Positions 1-11,313 of a DNA stretch of 64,000 nt are shown here, in pieces. Position 1 is the stretch's first letter, and every line of letters begins with the position of its first letter. The DNA is taken from positions 6,137,001-6,201,000 of the forward strand of contig BSBM01000870.1 in assembly GCA_027924585.1 (NCBI GenBank), written 5' to 3'. The DNA comes from Larix kaempferi. Its lineage: Eukaryota; Streptophyta; Pinopsida; Pinales; Pinaceae. A model generated the notes under the pieces. It did not search any database, was not told the origin of the DNA, and worked only from the letters and a program-made list of their open reading frames with translations. The position numbers and the translations under genes are program-made.

Positions 1-1423
1 CCGGTTGGTCCACCTTCCATTCAGTTGGCCAATCTTCAATCATCTGGTCTATTTTCTCAGCATCCAGCTGATAGAAGCCTGGATACCATAGCTCAGTCTC
101 TGTATCAGCCTTTGGATGAATGTATGTCGAATGCATATCGGCCTTGGACCTCATCTTTCCTCTATATGCATTTGTCAATTGTTGTGAGATGCGCGGTGTT
201 CGGGGAATCACATCACACAGTTGCTTGTAGTATGTGTAAAATATTTCATTATTTTTCTGTCGCCTAGAGGAATTCACATTTTCCCATAAGTTAGCAAAGT
301 GTGTTCCCTAACAGTACCCTTAGAAAATTGGAAGGCCTTGGTCGCCAGTCGGTTCTTTCCAACCGACGAAAGCAATTAGCACTAAAAGCCAACTGTAATG
401 AAACGGACTTCCCTTGTCGTGAGTTTCTCGAACATCGTCCAAGAACTCGTTTAGCAGGTACTACGCCCAGTTATATGGGGTGTCGTTCTTTGCTTGCGAT
501 GCGAGGAGCACTACCACGGTCGACACCTCTACTGGTCGACATTTCCTCAGCAACTTCCCTGTTAAGAGTTGAGCTGTGAATCACGTGGCGTCTTCCTTGA
601 TAGGGGTTGTATGAAAGCCGCGCTTTACCCTCGACAAGCCAAACTCTTCCTTTATTATTAAGGCGAGCTCTTTGTCTTGTGCCTTCCCTACAAATTCGTT
701 TGCAGGGTCTGTGCCTCTCTTATTAAGCATTGTGATGTAGTATACCAAATCGATATTTATATTGATTCTGCGGTCCAGCCATAGATAGCCCGAGTGCGTG
801 CAGGAAAGCAATGCACACACTACTGCATTAAGTTCTGGGCTCCTATTGAAATGCGGGATGCATAGTAGGTGAAGCAACCCAGATGGTTCAAGCGCTTTGA
901 GATAATCCTGCACAAGTAGAATTTCGACGCTGGACTGGTCATCAACCTGGCGACGCATGTACTGGTCCGGCTGAAACTGTAGGTACTTCTTTGGCTTGGA
1001 CTGACCTCCCTCCAGCAAGTCATGATCTTTGAACTTGCAATCTTCCAATTTCCCTAGAAGGTTTCCTTCAATCTTCACTTGACTCGAGATGGGTGGCAGC
1101 GGAATCTGGTAGACGACATTTTTTTTAAGGTTGACAACGGGTGCATCATCCCATCATGGTGGGATATATTCATGGAAAAGGTGAATTGGACGCTCTCGAG
1201 ATTCGATTGGTGGTTTTAGCTCTGGTGCATTTGATTCCTTCGGCCCCTCTTGCTTTGTAGTCGGGTGCTTGTCTTTTTTCATCTCTGTGGCTTGCCGTGC
1301 AGAGTTCCGGGATGAAGCTCCTTTATCCGCTGCAGGTTTTTGGGCGGGTGTCGACATTACTCCCTGCAAACCTGACTGTTTGAATATCTTTAACACTTTG
1401 TCCATGATGATTGGTTCGCTCAT
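1..1423 (-). pseudogene. Additional frame downstream of gypsy pol, function unknown
   Basis: Reading leftward from an ATG at 1423, one reading frame runs without a frameshift to base 1 and beyond the window. It is broken by four in-frame stops: a TGA at about 1154, a TGA at 581, and a TAA and a TAG near 310-325. Visible text includes MSEPIIMDKVLKIFKQ at the start, a Lys/Pro/Ser-rich stretch, then NINIDLVYYITMLNKRG, YNWAQYLLNEFLDD, PFHYSWLLVLIAFVGWKEP and LWYPGFYQLDAEKIDQM near the edge. I cannot assign a family. It lies 3' of the integrase on the same strand, separated by about 780 bp, the position where some gypsy lineages carry an extra ORF. No signal peptide or clear membrane anchor is evident, so I do not call it env-like. 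It could instead belong to a different element abutting this one. Confidence 0.55.
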
Positions 1424-2206
1424 TCACTTGCAGACCACTCAGATATCTAACTATGAAAGCTCTGGACTTCCTCACAAACAAGATAGAAAAATCACGGTAA
1501 AAGCCCGTAAGTGCCTAGCTGATGAGTATTTATAGGTGGTGCTAGCCTAGAATGTGCCAATTAACCGTTACTGGTTCATTCAATGCCGTATCCTTCGGCC
1601 ATATCTCCCTTGAGATCTCGGTCTTTTTCTCCAATCATTATCTCTGATCCAGTGATGTTTCTTTAAATGCTGAACGTTGTCAGTGCCGCTAGACTGCTTA
1701 ACAGTTAAATCAGGCATTAACTGCTAAGTCTGTTGGCCGGATCACGGTGAGATCTTGGTCATTTCATTATTAATTTTGCTTGAATGGGAAAGATTCTCTT
1801 TTAATGCACGATTTTGTCGGTGCCGCCATTTTGGATAACAACTCACTAACCAGTCGACAATTGTGACGGTTATTTTTTTCATCGTGATGCACTGGCGGTT
1901 TTGATAAAAGATTCTTGTGCGGTTCTTACACGCACATGTGTTTCTTCATTTCTAACTCTGCAACTGCGCTTCCACTTCATGCTTCGCATCGCAGCCTTTG
2001 AGGTACACTTCGCATATGTGCTTGCAACGTGCATTGTGGTTCCAACTTTCTTCGTAATCTGCACATTCAACTTCTTTCTTTCACTGTGCTTTTCATATTT
2101 CATGGATCTTTGTAGTTTTCCAAAACTGTGTGCAGACTCATTATTCTATCATTCTTAGTGTCCAATTTCAACTGCACTTGACACTTAGAATGCTTTTCTC
2201 TTCTGC
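1424..2206. other. Non-coding spacer between integrase and downstream frame
   Basis: I see no convincing reading frame or repeat here. The segment separates the end of the gypsy polyprotein from the downstream unknown frame. It could hold a splice acceptor or leader for that frame, but nothing in the sequence shows this directly. Confidence 0.4.
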
Positions 2207-3420
2207 TCATTGAGGGTTTTGCGAAGTAGGACTATCCCTGTAGGGTTTTAGTCTACTTCTATTTATCAGACCTGGTAAGTTTTCTTCGGCTAATGTGGCT
2301 AGATGAACTGTGCCACTATTAGTAACAAGCATAATAATATATGGCCCTAGCCAATGCATTTTATGTTTTCCAAGGAATTTCATAAATTTACTATCATACA
2401 AGAGGATAAGGTCTCCTACCTGAAAAGACTTGTTCTTGATGTGGCGAGCATGCCATGCTTTTTCTTTATCTTTTTGCACTTGCTGGTGAAATCCTACAAT
2501 GAAGTGATCTTCCTCCAGTCCAACCAAGTGTAGAAGCCTTTCCTATATTGTCTCTTCATTTTCCATGCCTGTGAATGCTGCATTTCTCAAAATTGGGACT
2601 ATGTACTCCATTAGCATCACAACTTCTTGTCCATAGCCTAGCCTGAAAGGTGTATGGCCTGTCAGTTTCTTACAAGTTGTTCTGTATGCCCATAATATAG
2701 TTGGTATTCTCAGGTCCCAATCATCCCTATTTACATTGCATACCTTTGTCAGCGCATTTTCCAATACCTTGTTGAAGGCTTCAACAGTGCCATTAGCTTG
2801 TGGATGATATGGTGTACTCTTCTGATGGTAGATGTGGAACTCTTCAGTAAGGGCTTCAATAGTTCTATTCAAAAAGTGAGTTCCTTGATCACTCATTAGA
2901 ATTTTTGGGCATCCAAATCTGGTAAGGATACTCTCAAAGATGAACTGTAACTGCGCTACAATCCTTCACTAGTTTAGCTTCTGCCCATCTGGTAAGATAA
3001 TCTACAGCAGTGATAATGGATCTTGAGCCAGTTCTCTTCCTTGGTGGGTTAATGGGTCCCACGAAATCAATAGCCCACTTATGAAAGGCTTGTAGAGTCA
3101 GTTGCGGTCTTAATGGCATTTCATCTCTGCGCGATGGCTTCCCTGTCCTCTAACAAACATCACAATTTTGACAATGTTCCTTTGAATCTTTATGGAGTGT
3201 AGGCCACCATAGCCCTACTCTTAATATCTTCTGCGCAGTAACTCTTCCTACGTAGTGACCTCCTGCCACTCCCGAGTGTGCATCGGCTAGTATGAATGCT
3301 TTTTCATGTTCTAACACACATCAGCGTAGTACTTCATCTGGTCCTAGCTTGTATAGTTGTCCTGCGATGATGGTGAAGTCTGTTGCCTTTACTACCAGCT
3401 GCTTCTTCTGCTGCATAGTA
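2207..3420 (-). pseudogene. Ty3/gypsy integrase domain, broken
   Basis: Integrase inserts the element cDNA into host DNA. Reading leftward, the N-terminal zinc-binding HHCC module is visible at about 3300-3135 (AHSGVAGGHYVG, then HCQNCDVC). The DDE core follows: first Asp in [10 protein letters not shown] (about 3080), second Asp in [10 protein letters not shown] (2896), Glu in [12 protein letters not shown]. The C-terminal part has the typical LLYDSKF, HWLGPYII and SRLKPYRD motifs and ends at 2207. The catalytic triad is readable, but the frame changes twice (between about 3120 and 2896) and contains stops after HCQNCDVC and near 2543. It follows RT and RNase H as expected for gypsy order. 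Family assignment is firm; function is lost. Confidence 0.9.
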
Positions 3421-3559
3421 AACTCTATAGGTGCCAACCCTGTAGTCAAGAATTCTATAATGTATTTTTAATAATCATCTGCGACCTGGATGGCAAATAA
3501 TTGTGCGTCAGGTAGATTGTCTTCAAGATTTGTAGGTTCTTCGCCTGACTCAATTCTTG

Positions 3560-3922
3560 AGAGATGGTCAGGTCCTGAATTCAATCTTCCCGGTTTAACA
3601 ATGATCTCAAATTCATACTCCTGTAAAGTAATAACCATTTGCAAATTCTCCCCCCTAACGCTGGTTTATTGAACATGTACTTCAAAGCGGAATGGTCAGT
3701 AAACATGCAGAAGTGCGCACCCAACAAATAGTGCCTGAATTTTTGTAGTGCGTACACCATAGCTAGACCTTCTCTTTCTGTGGTTGTGTAATTTTTTTCT
3801 GCTGAAGATAACTTCCTGCTTGAAAATGCAATGGGATGGTCAATGCCTCCCTCACCTGGCTGCGCTAGCACCACACCAAGTGCAATGGATGAAGCATCCA
3901 CATGAACGTGAAATGGCTTATT
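3560..3922 (-). pseudogene. Ty3/gypsy RNase H domain
   Basis: This domain degrades the RNA strand of the RNA/DNA hybrid during reverse transcription. Visible landmarks are VDASSIALGVVLAQ (first Asp), AFSSRKLSSAEKNYTTTE, TEREGLAMVYALQKF (Glu) and FTDHSALKYMF (Asp). It is in the same frame as the RT upstream, separated from it by one stop at 3923, where FLD is followed by a stop and then NKPFHVHVDASS. Past about 3580 the frame is lost before the integrase zinc module begins near 3420; the 3421-3559 interval is connecting sequence with no motif I recognise. Confidence 0.9.
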
Positions 3923-4795
3923 CTAATCCAGAAAAATAAGAATCGGCGCAGTTACCATTTTCTCTTTTAATGTATCCAATCCTGTTTGGCATTCTTCGTT
4001 CCATATAAACTTCGCTTCTTTCTTCAGAAGTTTCTCCATCTCCGCGGTTATCTGCGCATAACCCTTGATGAACTTTATGTAGTATCCTGTATGTCCTAGA
4101 GTAGTGCGAAGTTGCTTCACTGAGTTTGGTGCTGGCAGGTTCACAATAACTGCGATCTTCGCAGGATCAACCATCAGACCCTGTTTACAAACAATGTGTC
4201 CCAACATAATTCCATAGGGCACACAAAAGATGCTTTTCTTCAAGTTCAGGGAAATTTGATGTTGTCTACACTTTTCCAACATCATTCCAAGGTTTTCATA
4301 ATGGTTCTTTAGTAAACCAAATACAGTCCAATCATCAAAATACACTTCTAGGAACTTATGAATAAAATCCTTAAATGCAGCAACAACAACTCTTGAAAAT
4401 ATAGCAGGTGCATTCTTCAAGCCAAATGGCGTAATTGTGTATTGGAATGATCCCCATTCAGTAGCAAATGTGGTTTTATGTATATCTACTTCTTCAATCC
4501 TGATCTGATGGTATCCAAAAAATCCATCAGTAAAAGAATATGCCTCATTCCCTCCAACATTATCTAATACTTCGTCTGTGAATGGAGTAGGAAATGGGTC
4601 ATGTAGTGATGCATCATTTAACTTCCTCGGGTCTACGCATATCCTGATTTCTCGTTTTGTTTTCTTATCCTGGATAACCATAGGGCTTATCCATTCTGAT
4701 TCTTCCACATGCTTAATGAATCCTGCTTCAAGCATCTTGTCGAGCTTTGCCTTCACTCTTTCTTTGTATCTGGGATTCAGCTGATAAGGCCTCTA
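3923..4795 (-). pseudogene. Ty3/gypsy reverse transcriptase domain
   Basis: RNA-dependent DNA polymerase of the gypsy element. The open stretch from 4756 has the standard motifs in order: MLEAGFIKHVEESEW, VDPRKLNDASLHDPFPTPF, EAYSFTDGFFGYHQIRI, TPFGLKNAPAIFSR, and the catalytic YFDDW with its two Asp at residues 141-142 counted from the Met at 4756. The thumb and connection follow (GHIVCKQGLMVDPAKI, FIKGYAQITAEMEKLL). The frame is continuous with the gag-like region upstream and RNase H downstream, broken by single stops at 4793 and 3923. Active-site residues survive, so the damage is limited to nonsense changes here. Confidence 0.95.
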
Positions 4796-5890
4796 CTTAA
4801 TGGGCTTCGCACCTGGCTTGAGAGGTATTTTCATAACTCCCAAGTCGCCCAAAATGCCTTTCATTTCGAAGAACTTTGTTGGAAACAAATCCTGATACTC
4901 ACGTAGAAGGTCTGCGATCTGCGCGACCGTTTCTTCATCCCAGTAATCCCTAATAGATGCGAACTTTGGTTCTTCACTTGTGTCAATGTTAACTTTTCTT
5001 GTTTTGACAGGGCTGCTTAAGTCTGGAATTTCCAATTGCAATCTTTCCACGTCGTGTGCTCCCTCTGACTCAGGTATGTTGATATTGCGCGGATCCTCAT
5101 CATTGCTTCCCTCCTCATCTTCTTCATCATCGCCCACTGCGAGGTTATAGAATTCCAACTGTTTTTCCCATGTTTGATATGCAGGTTGTAGTGTATCATA
5201 AAATATCTTGTTTTTGAGAATATGCAATGCTTCATTGATATTTGGACATTCATCTTCAAAGCTGAGGGTTCTTTGGAAGTTCACAGTCATGATAGACCAG
5301 TTTGTTGTTCCTCTGCGCAGCTCTGTGTCTACGTACCAGTTCTGTGGGATCTTCTCCTCTAATGCGTGTACAAATAGATGGACCCATTTTGCTTGAGGTT
5401 TATTTTCCCATTTCTTTGAACAAATCTCTATGTGATCCCTTGGATTTGTTTGTCCATTATACTTTACTATTGTCAGCGCACATTTCTCTGTGAATCTGAG
5501 TTCCATCATGTGCTTGCACTGATCCCATGTTGTTAGATTGTCCTTATGTGCGGCCCACCATCTCGCAGGTGTAGCGGGCAGTGCTGAATCTAATGTTGAC
5601 AGCTTATATTCATCTGGAATTACAGTATATTCTTGAAAAAATACATGAATACTAGTTAAGCCATCATAGGTAGGAATTGGACTTACCTCTGCTCCAACCC
5701 AGCATAGTGATTTCGTGATCTGTGCACATCGCTTGGCAAATACTTCGTGCATTCTGCTTTGCCAATTCTCTAGTCCTGCGTCGGAGTCTGATATACAAGA
5801 TCTATCGCAGCACCAACTCAACGTTCGATTAGTCGTAGGATTGATGTAGTCGACCTGATTCACAGTCATCTTGTAGATGCGATCAAGGTC
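4796..5890 (-). pseudogene. Second gag-like domain between protease and RT
   Basis: This part of the polyprotein is continuous with RT and lies downstream of the protease. Its first 200-odd residues look like a retrotransposon gag capsid domain: IPTYDGLTSIHVFFQEY, ALPATPARWWAAHK, TWDQCKHMMELRF, then WVHLFVHALEEKIP. An acidic linker (GDDEEDEEGSNDEDP) follows, and a tail leading into RT (YQDLFPTKFFEMKGILGDLG). A true gag with zinc knuckles is already present at 6982-8060, so the element carries two gag-like domains. I recall related plant polyproteins with a similar order but cannot verify that here. The frame is the same as the protease upstream (stop at 5891-5893) and RT downstream (stop at 4793-4795). 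Confidence 0.7.
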
Positions 5891-6270
5891 TTATGCTCTG
5901 CATTCTTCGTGTATTGGTTCACTGTATCTTTCTCCTTGTGAAGGGTCCAAGGGTGCGATGACCCTAATATCTTGTCCTTCGAAGATCATCTTTTTGGTTT
6001 TCAGATTGATAATCGCGAGGTTATCCATCACCCAGTCTATCCCCAATAATGTTGGATATGGGTTACTGTCGTCGATGATCTTAATAACCTCGAAGTCAGC
6101 TAAACTTCTTACTCCATCAATGTCCACAAGTACAGTCGAGAGTCTTCCAAAAGGAATAACTTTCTGCTGATTAGCTAGTCTTAATTGGATTGGTGACCAT
6201 GATAACCCTGGTTTCCCCATCTGTTCCTACGTCTGCTTGGTCAAGACATTCACTTCTGATCATAAGTCAA
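5891..6270 (-). pseudogene. Retropepsin-like protease, active site interrupted
   Basis: The aspartic protease cleaves the element polyprotein. The flap and C-terminal half are clear: PIQLRLANQQKVIPFGRL, LADFEVIKIIDDSNPYP, LLGIDWVMDNLAIINLK. The active-site segment reads IILDL, a stop (TGA, about 6257), then SEVNVLTKQT, a second stop (TAG), then EQMGKPG. By comparison with the usual D-x-G-S pattern the TGA replaces the Gly next to the catalytic Asp, and the TAG replaces a Trp. Both are consistent with single-base changes. The protease is therefore dead in this copy. Frame is shared with the gag-like and RT regions downstream. Confidence 0.85.
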
Positions 6271-6981
6271 GGATGATCTCATCCATTTCATGATCTCCAA
6301 TCTGCGCACTGAGCCTCATTTCTTGGTCTGTTCTCTTATGGCTCTTTATATGGTGAACTGCGCTTTGAGCAGTATTTGTGCCAGTGCGTTGTTCATAGTG
6401 GTTTATTAAGTTCTGCAATTCCACTAAGGCATCTTCGCTTTTCAGTAACTTCATATAGCTACGTAGGAACTGCACAACAAAAGTCCCTATTTCTGTGGCA
6501 GTACATGTTTTGTCATATGCTACTGGCATATCCTCCGTATGCGTTGTTTCACTTCGTAGTTTAACTCTTGGTGTCACAGGCTCTGATTCTTTGAAGGTCT
6601 CCCTTGCTTCTACGAAGACTTCTTTCTTTCTGTCCAGATTGAAAGCAGGTGCTTTCCCAATTGCTTTTCTTATCCAGACCCCTTCAGTAGGTGTCTGTTT
6701 AGTTTGGTGGTCGACAGAAGTCGAGGCTTCTTCTCTTTGATCTGCGCCTGTGTTAACTGCACTTCACGTCACATCGTTAATGTTTGGATCTCTAGTTCTT
6801 TTCTCTGCTACGATCATCTGAACGTTTGGGTTCTGCTCTTCTTGTTTTTTTTCTTGCATTGTTGCTTGCAGAACTGGGCATGCCTCAATGACATGATCAA
6901 AATATTTACAGTATCTACAGGTAGTACAAGCATTGGTACAGTCTCTGGACAGATGGTCAGGCTAACCACAATTATAGCATA
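6271..6981 (-). pseudogene. Gag-protease linker region
   Basis: This segment contains an open stretch (6577 down to 6260) with an acidic/basic composition, including FVVQFLRSYMKLLKSEDALVE and MRLSAQIGDHEMDE leading straight into the protease active site. Between about 6980 and 6580 the frame has several stops. No domain is recognisable. It probably corresponds to the spacer between the zinc knuckles and protease of the polyprotein. Confidence 0.5.
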
Positions 6982-8060
6982 TTATCTGACCTCTGCCTCT
7001 TCCTTGTGCTGAACCAGTCTTTCTTCCTCTTCCTCGGAATCCACCACGGCCTCTGTATGCGCCTTGATCATACTGCGTGTTATCATTGTGTTGCGGTGTT
7101 TCTTCTTGAACTTTGTAAACATCATGCTCCTTTCTATCATGAGTTCGTATGCTCTACAGTTGGTATCATCATGGCCAACTGATTTACATAATGTGCAGTA
7201 CAAATTCTTGGGTGTTCGCACATACTTCTGGATCAAATAACAGTCTTCTCGGCGGTGTCCTCTAGTTCGACAAATCTCACACCATGGCCCTTGGTGCTGA
7301 TTCAATAGATTTGGTGCTCCACTGTCGAGGTACTCTTGAAATAGAGGGCAGCGTTCCTTCGGTTTCCCTTCTCCCTTGCATCTTGTACACCAGACTTCTT
7401 CTCTGGTTTCTTTTCCTTTCTTAATGTCTTGTAATTGTAGTGTTAGGTTTGCTAGCTGGTTCTGGATCTGAACCATTCCTGTGCTAGTCTCTCCTATTGG
7501 CGAAGCTTCTAATTTCATCACGATCTCCAGGGCTTCTGCCTGTGAAGCAACCTTCTGTTGCATCAATGGTAGTCTAATGTGTGGCAACATCGTAGTTATG
7601 AACCACTCTTGGTGTTGTTGTGGTGCGATGTCAAAACTGACCTGATCTAACAATGTTTTAAACTTCTCGTCAAATTCCCATACCGACTCAGTTGTTTTCT
7701 GCTTAATCTCTTTTAGTTATGTTATACACTATGATTCTTATTTAGGTTTCTTGAATTTTCTTAAGAGTGCAACCTTGATATCCACTAGAGTTCTATTCTT
7801 TCCAACATAATACTTCATAAACCAGTTCAAGGCTATGTCCTTGAATGTAGTGATGAGTTGTGCTTGCTTAACAACATCATCCTGGACTTGCTTAACGTTC
7901 CACATGGCTTCACACAGAAACTAATGTTGCTCAGGGTCTTCTAGACCCGTTCCTTTGAATATCGGCAGTTTAATATCGTCTGTCATTCTCCTTCTCGGAG
8001 GCGCAATGGTTGGTGCTCATAAACAGAACCATTTGTTGGCTCATAAACTGTTCTTTAGCT
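6982..8060 (-). pseudogene. Ty3/gypsy gag with multiple zinc-knuckle-like modules
   Basis: Gag forms the virus-like particle and packages element RNA. The N-terminal part (about 8050-7660) is readable only across frames and shows a capsid-like pattern (DIKLPIFKGTG, LITTFKDIALNWFMKYY, VALLRKFKK). From 7653 a 223-codon open stretch has QQHQEWFITTMLPHIRLP, then three Cys/His clusters: CTRCKGEGKPKERCP, CEICRTRGHRREDC and CTLCKSVGHDDTNC. The last two are CCHC knuckles; the first lacks the usual His. The C-terminal tail is acidic. The start codon is uncertain, since the 5' portion has stops and shifts. Confidence 0.8.
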
Positions 8061-9620
8061 TTTCAAGATAGACCCAGGTACTGCGCGGTTCAGGGAACCA
8101 AGAAAACCCCTTTTCAGCGGCCCTTTCGGCAACAATTTGCGAGCAGACTGAGGTCTCACCTGAGGCGAAGTTATGGGGAGGTTGCGGAATCAGGTTTCCA
8201 CAATCGGGTGATGCGCGCTCAACGGAATAGAGGGCTACGCGAAGTTCACCTACTTTGCGGCTGTTACTTATACAATAGCGCATCCAAGGACTGCGCGGCT
8301 CGGAATGGCTACTCGACAACAGGACATCGCAACTGAAGATTGTGCTACCTCTTAACAACCATACTTATTCTACAGACCTTACTTAGGGTAGGTTATGCAT
8401 TCAACAAGCATCTTAGATTGTAAACCTTGCAAACTTATACAATAGGATGAACTACAATGCAACTGCGCACTTCCGGTGCTGCGCTTCAGGGAATCGCACT
8501 ACACATACTCCGCTGACTTAAGTGTTACCCATCTAACTTATGCATTCATTATGTTCAGAAATAATTCCACATTCCACATTCACTCATTTGCGTTCAACAC
8601 TTAGCATGATATTTCTATCATTCATTCTTTTGGAGAATACACATGAGAGCAAAGATACATTTACTTATAAACAAGAACTTAACCATTTACCAAGCAAACA
8701 CACATTCAATCACACAACACAACGATTTAATGTGGTTTACCCCCAGGATGGGATCTACGTCCACAGGAACTGTTGTTTATTATAAAATGGGAAGGGTTCA
8801 ACAGTTCCAGTCTGTGCTCTCAGCTGTAGACTCTCTTCTCTCTTCAATAGGTCTCTGCGCACGCAGCTGCAGAGCCTTTTTACAACAGTCTCTCAATAAA
8901 GATCGATATTCAACCCTTTTCCTTACAAAAATGCCCTTTTAATAGATCGTGCCCATAGGTCACGTCTGTTACAATGCATATGGGACAAAACCCCTAAGGT
9001 TACCCAAAACTGATGTGGTTACTCTGCCGACCCTACCTGTCGTAGTCGACAGCTGCTCCACTCGCTTCTGGACGCTCTGCTGGGCCACTTGTGGCTCACA
9101 CGCCCCTCTGACAGCCGCAGTCTTCAGGAAACGGTTATAACTGCATCATGGCGTGTCGCTTTCCGCCTCTCTGGCCTACCTGTCGCTGCCAACTTCGTGG
9201 CTTAGCTTCTAATGGTTTTCCGCCACTCTCACTGACATGTCACTTTCATCTACCTCCACGCCGCTCCTTACCCAACTATCGGGATTTATGGAGTCGCTTA
9301 CCCAAAACAGGTCACTTTTGTCTGCTCGACCTTTTCCCAAAATAGCTGCCTCATTGGCACCGCGCATCCATATAACTGCGCCGTGCCTCAACTTTGTACT
9401 GCTTGCTTTGCGTATCTGACTTCGTAATACGAACTGCGCCTTTGAAAAAACGGTGTCATCAAAGCTTCACAGTCCGAACTGCGCAAATGCCAAACCTGTA
9501 AATCTTCAAAAATGTGCCAACTTGAGCCATGCCCAACACTTATAAAGATGCCATGTTGGTTCCCCTGCTCCCTCATGATCATCCCTCTTTGTCGAACTCT
9601 ATTTTAAGAGGGGGTGGTCA
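8061..9620 (-). other. Probable 5' leader and possible LTR of the gypsy element
   Basis: This is the 5' side of the minus-strand gypsy element and has no credible coding sequence. A short motif close to AACTGCGC recurs several times (about 8461, 9376, 9433, 9478). On the plus strand the right limit may be the TGGTCA at 9615-9620, since similarity to the LINE begins shortly after. I could not find a matching LTR at the left of the element, which leaves the window before its end, nor a convincing tRNA primer site, so LTR limits are not established. Open stretches seen here are short and unsupported. Confidence 0.35.
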
Positions 9621-9639
9621 TTATGATTTATGCGCTGAT

Positions 9640-10711
9640 AAGCCAAAAGCAGGCTCCTCGTCTGCACTTTCAATAGGTCTAGAAATGGACCCAGGGGGGT
9701 GAACAACTCTTTGGGAGCTGGAAGGAAATCCAAGATCCATCATGCTTAAGAAAAAACATACAAAGAAGTCCATCAAGGTAGACAAGCACTAATACCGAAG
9801 ATTCTTAGAGCACCTGTTCCTCGTTCATTGGTTCCCAAATGATAATTTTATCAGTGAATGCTCAAGATATTGGGAGTCATGACAATACAATGGCTCTTTG
9901 TCATCTTTTTAAGATCAATAATTTGGACATCCTTCTTGTCTAAGAGAATATAGGGAAATGTTATCTGTTTGTTCTGCTTTGAAATCATTTTTTCTCAGAA
10001 TTGGGAATTTCTAGCCATTGATTCAGTAGGGAATTAAGGGGGGGCTACTAATTGGGTGGAAGGATTGCATTTGGCTAATTAATTCCTTATCCATTGTATT
10101 TGGACTATTCACTGAAATAAAATGTCGCAATATAGGTAAGACATTCTCCATATTAAATATATATGGGCCATACAATGACAAGGTTGTTTTTTGGGATTCC
10201 ACTTTTTATTGTTTGCTCTTGATGAAGTCCAACCTTGTTATTATAGGGGATTTAAATGTTACTCTTAATAGAGTTGAGTTTTAAGGTTATGGTGCTCAAG
10301 CTCACCCTCTATATGCATATTTCTTGAGTATGTTAGAAAATTCAAATATGGTTGATGCTACTGCACTGAAAGTTTGGCTGATCCGGTTTAATAACAACAC
10401 TAGCTATGGGGCCATTTCTAAGTGTATTGATAGATTTTTATGGAATTAAGACTTGTACAACCAAATCGATAGGTACAAATCATGGATTGGAATGCATAAA
10501 TTCTCTAACCATTTTCTGGTTTTCTTAGAAACAGAGGCTAACATCTCCAAGCCAAAATCCCCTTTTAAATTTAACCTAGAGTGACTTAAAGATCAAGGGT
10601 TCCATGAGATTATTAATACATAGTGGAAATCGTTTGATCCATTTGAGGCATAGTCATCCTGTTTTTAGTTGATGTCCACGTTGAAGAATATTAAGGAATC
10701 CGTGATTGCAA
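9640..10711 (+). pseudogene. L1-type LINE (LINE-1), endonuclease part
   Basis: This is the 5' part of a non-LTR retrotransposon ORF2. Across several stops it reads like the AP-type endonuclease that nicks target DNA: NIYGPYNDKVVFWDS, NLVIIGDLNVTLNRVEF, GAQAHPLYAYFLSMLENSNMVD and ISKCIDRFLW, matching conserved GDLN and DR motifs. The frame is interrupted many times, and copia-1 is inserted at 10711/10712. The reading resumes at 17708 after the insert with HEWMSSSIRMRNTLRKFK. The 5' UTR and any ORF1 were not recognised. Confidence 0.75.
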
Positions 10712-11301
10712 TGTTGATGTATTTGTAACTTCGGAAGATATTCTTCTATGTATTACATTTGTACTTTATTGTATATCCCACAGAGATGTATTGTTCCTCT
10801 AATTGGAAGTGTCATCACTTGTATTTGTAAGTGTCGCAAGTTACATTGTAAGTATCGTCATTTGCAGTGATGGGTTATTAGACCACCGGTGTGGGGTCGA
10901 CCCTAATTAGGCCATGTGGATGGGTTATTGGACTTGAGTAGCAAGTTGGCCTCAGTGGATTATTGGCAGGTCAAGTCAGTGTATAAATAGAGAGGTTGTG
11001 TCTCTCATTTGATTCATTCACTCACTTCTCAAGCTCGCATAGCTAAGAGAGAAAGTGGCGCACTAGTGGAGGAGGAGGAGCATCTGCTAGAGACATCTTA
11101 TTGGGTTTGATCTTTGTGATCTTGGTTTGTGGCTTATCTTATCTCTGAGGAAGTTGCGGGGTTTTTCACCTTCTTGGTTTTCATTGGTGAAACTATGTGT
11201 CTCTTGTGTGATTGCTTTTGTGTCTATGATTGATATGTTGTACATGTTATTATCTTAGTGATCCTGAATGATAATGGAATGAAATTATCGAAAAATTAAC
11301 A
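10712..11301 (+). repeat. Copia-1 5' LTR
   Basis: 590 bp, starting TGTTGATGTATTTG and ending AAAAATTAACA. A TATA box (TATAAATAG) is at 10982, so transcription would start shortly downstream, with the tract of AGCTAAGAGAGAAAG in the early transcript. The end at 11301 is fixed by the adjoining PBS and by the identical end of the 3' LTR at 17707. Confidence 0.95.
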
Positions 11302-11313
11302 TGGTATCAGAGC
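11302..11313 (+). promoter_or_regulatory. Primer-binding site (tRNA-iMet), copia-1
   Basis: TGGTATCAGAGC directly abuts the 5' LTR end. It is complementary to the 3' end of plant initiator-Met tRNA, the usual primer for copia minus-strand synthesis. Confidence 0.95.

Noticed and set aside
1-1423. Calling the downstream frame an envelope gene
   Set aside because: No signal peptide, fusion segment or membrane anchor is visible; only its position suggests it.
8041-8358. 105-codon minus frame before gypsy gag
   Set aside because: It overlaps the probable leader, shows no domain, and its frame does not continue into gag.
9601-9620. Plus-strand purine run AAGAGGGGGTGG as a polypurine tract
   Set aside because: No LTR follows on the plus strand and the adjoining gypsy element is on the minus strand; it is more likely near that element's outer end.
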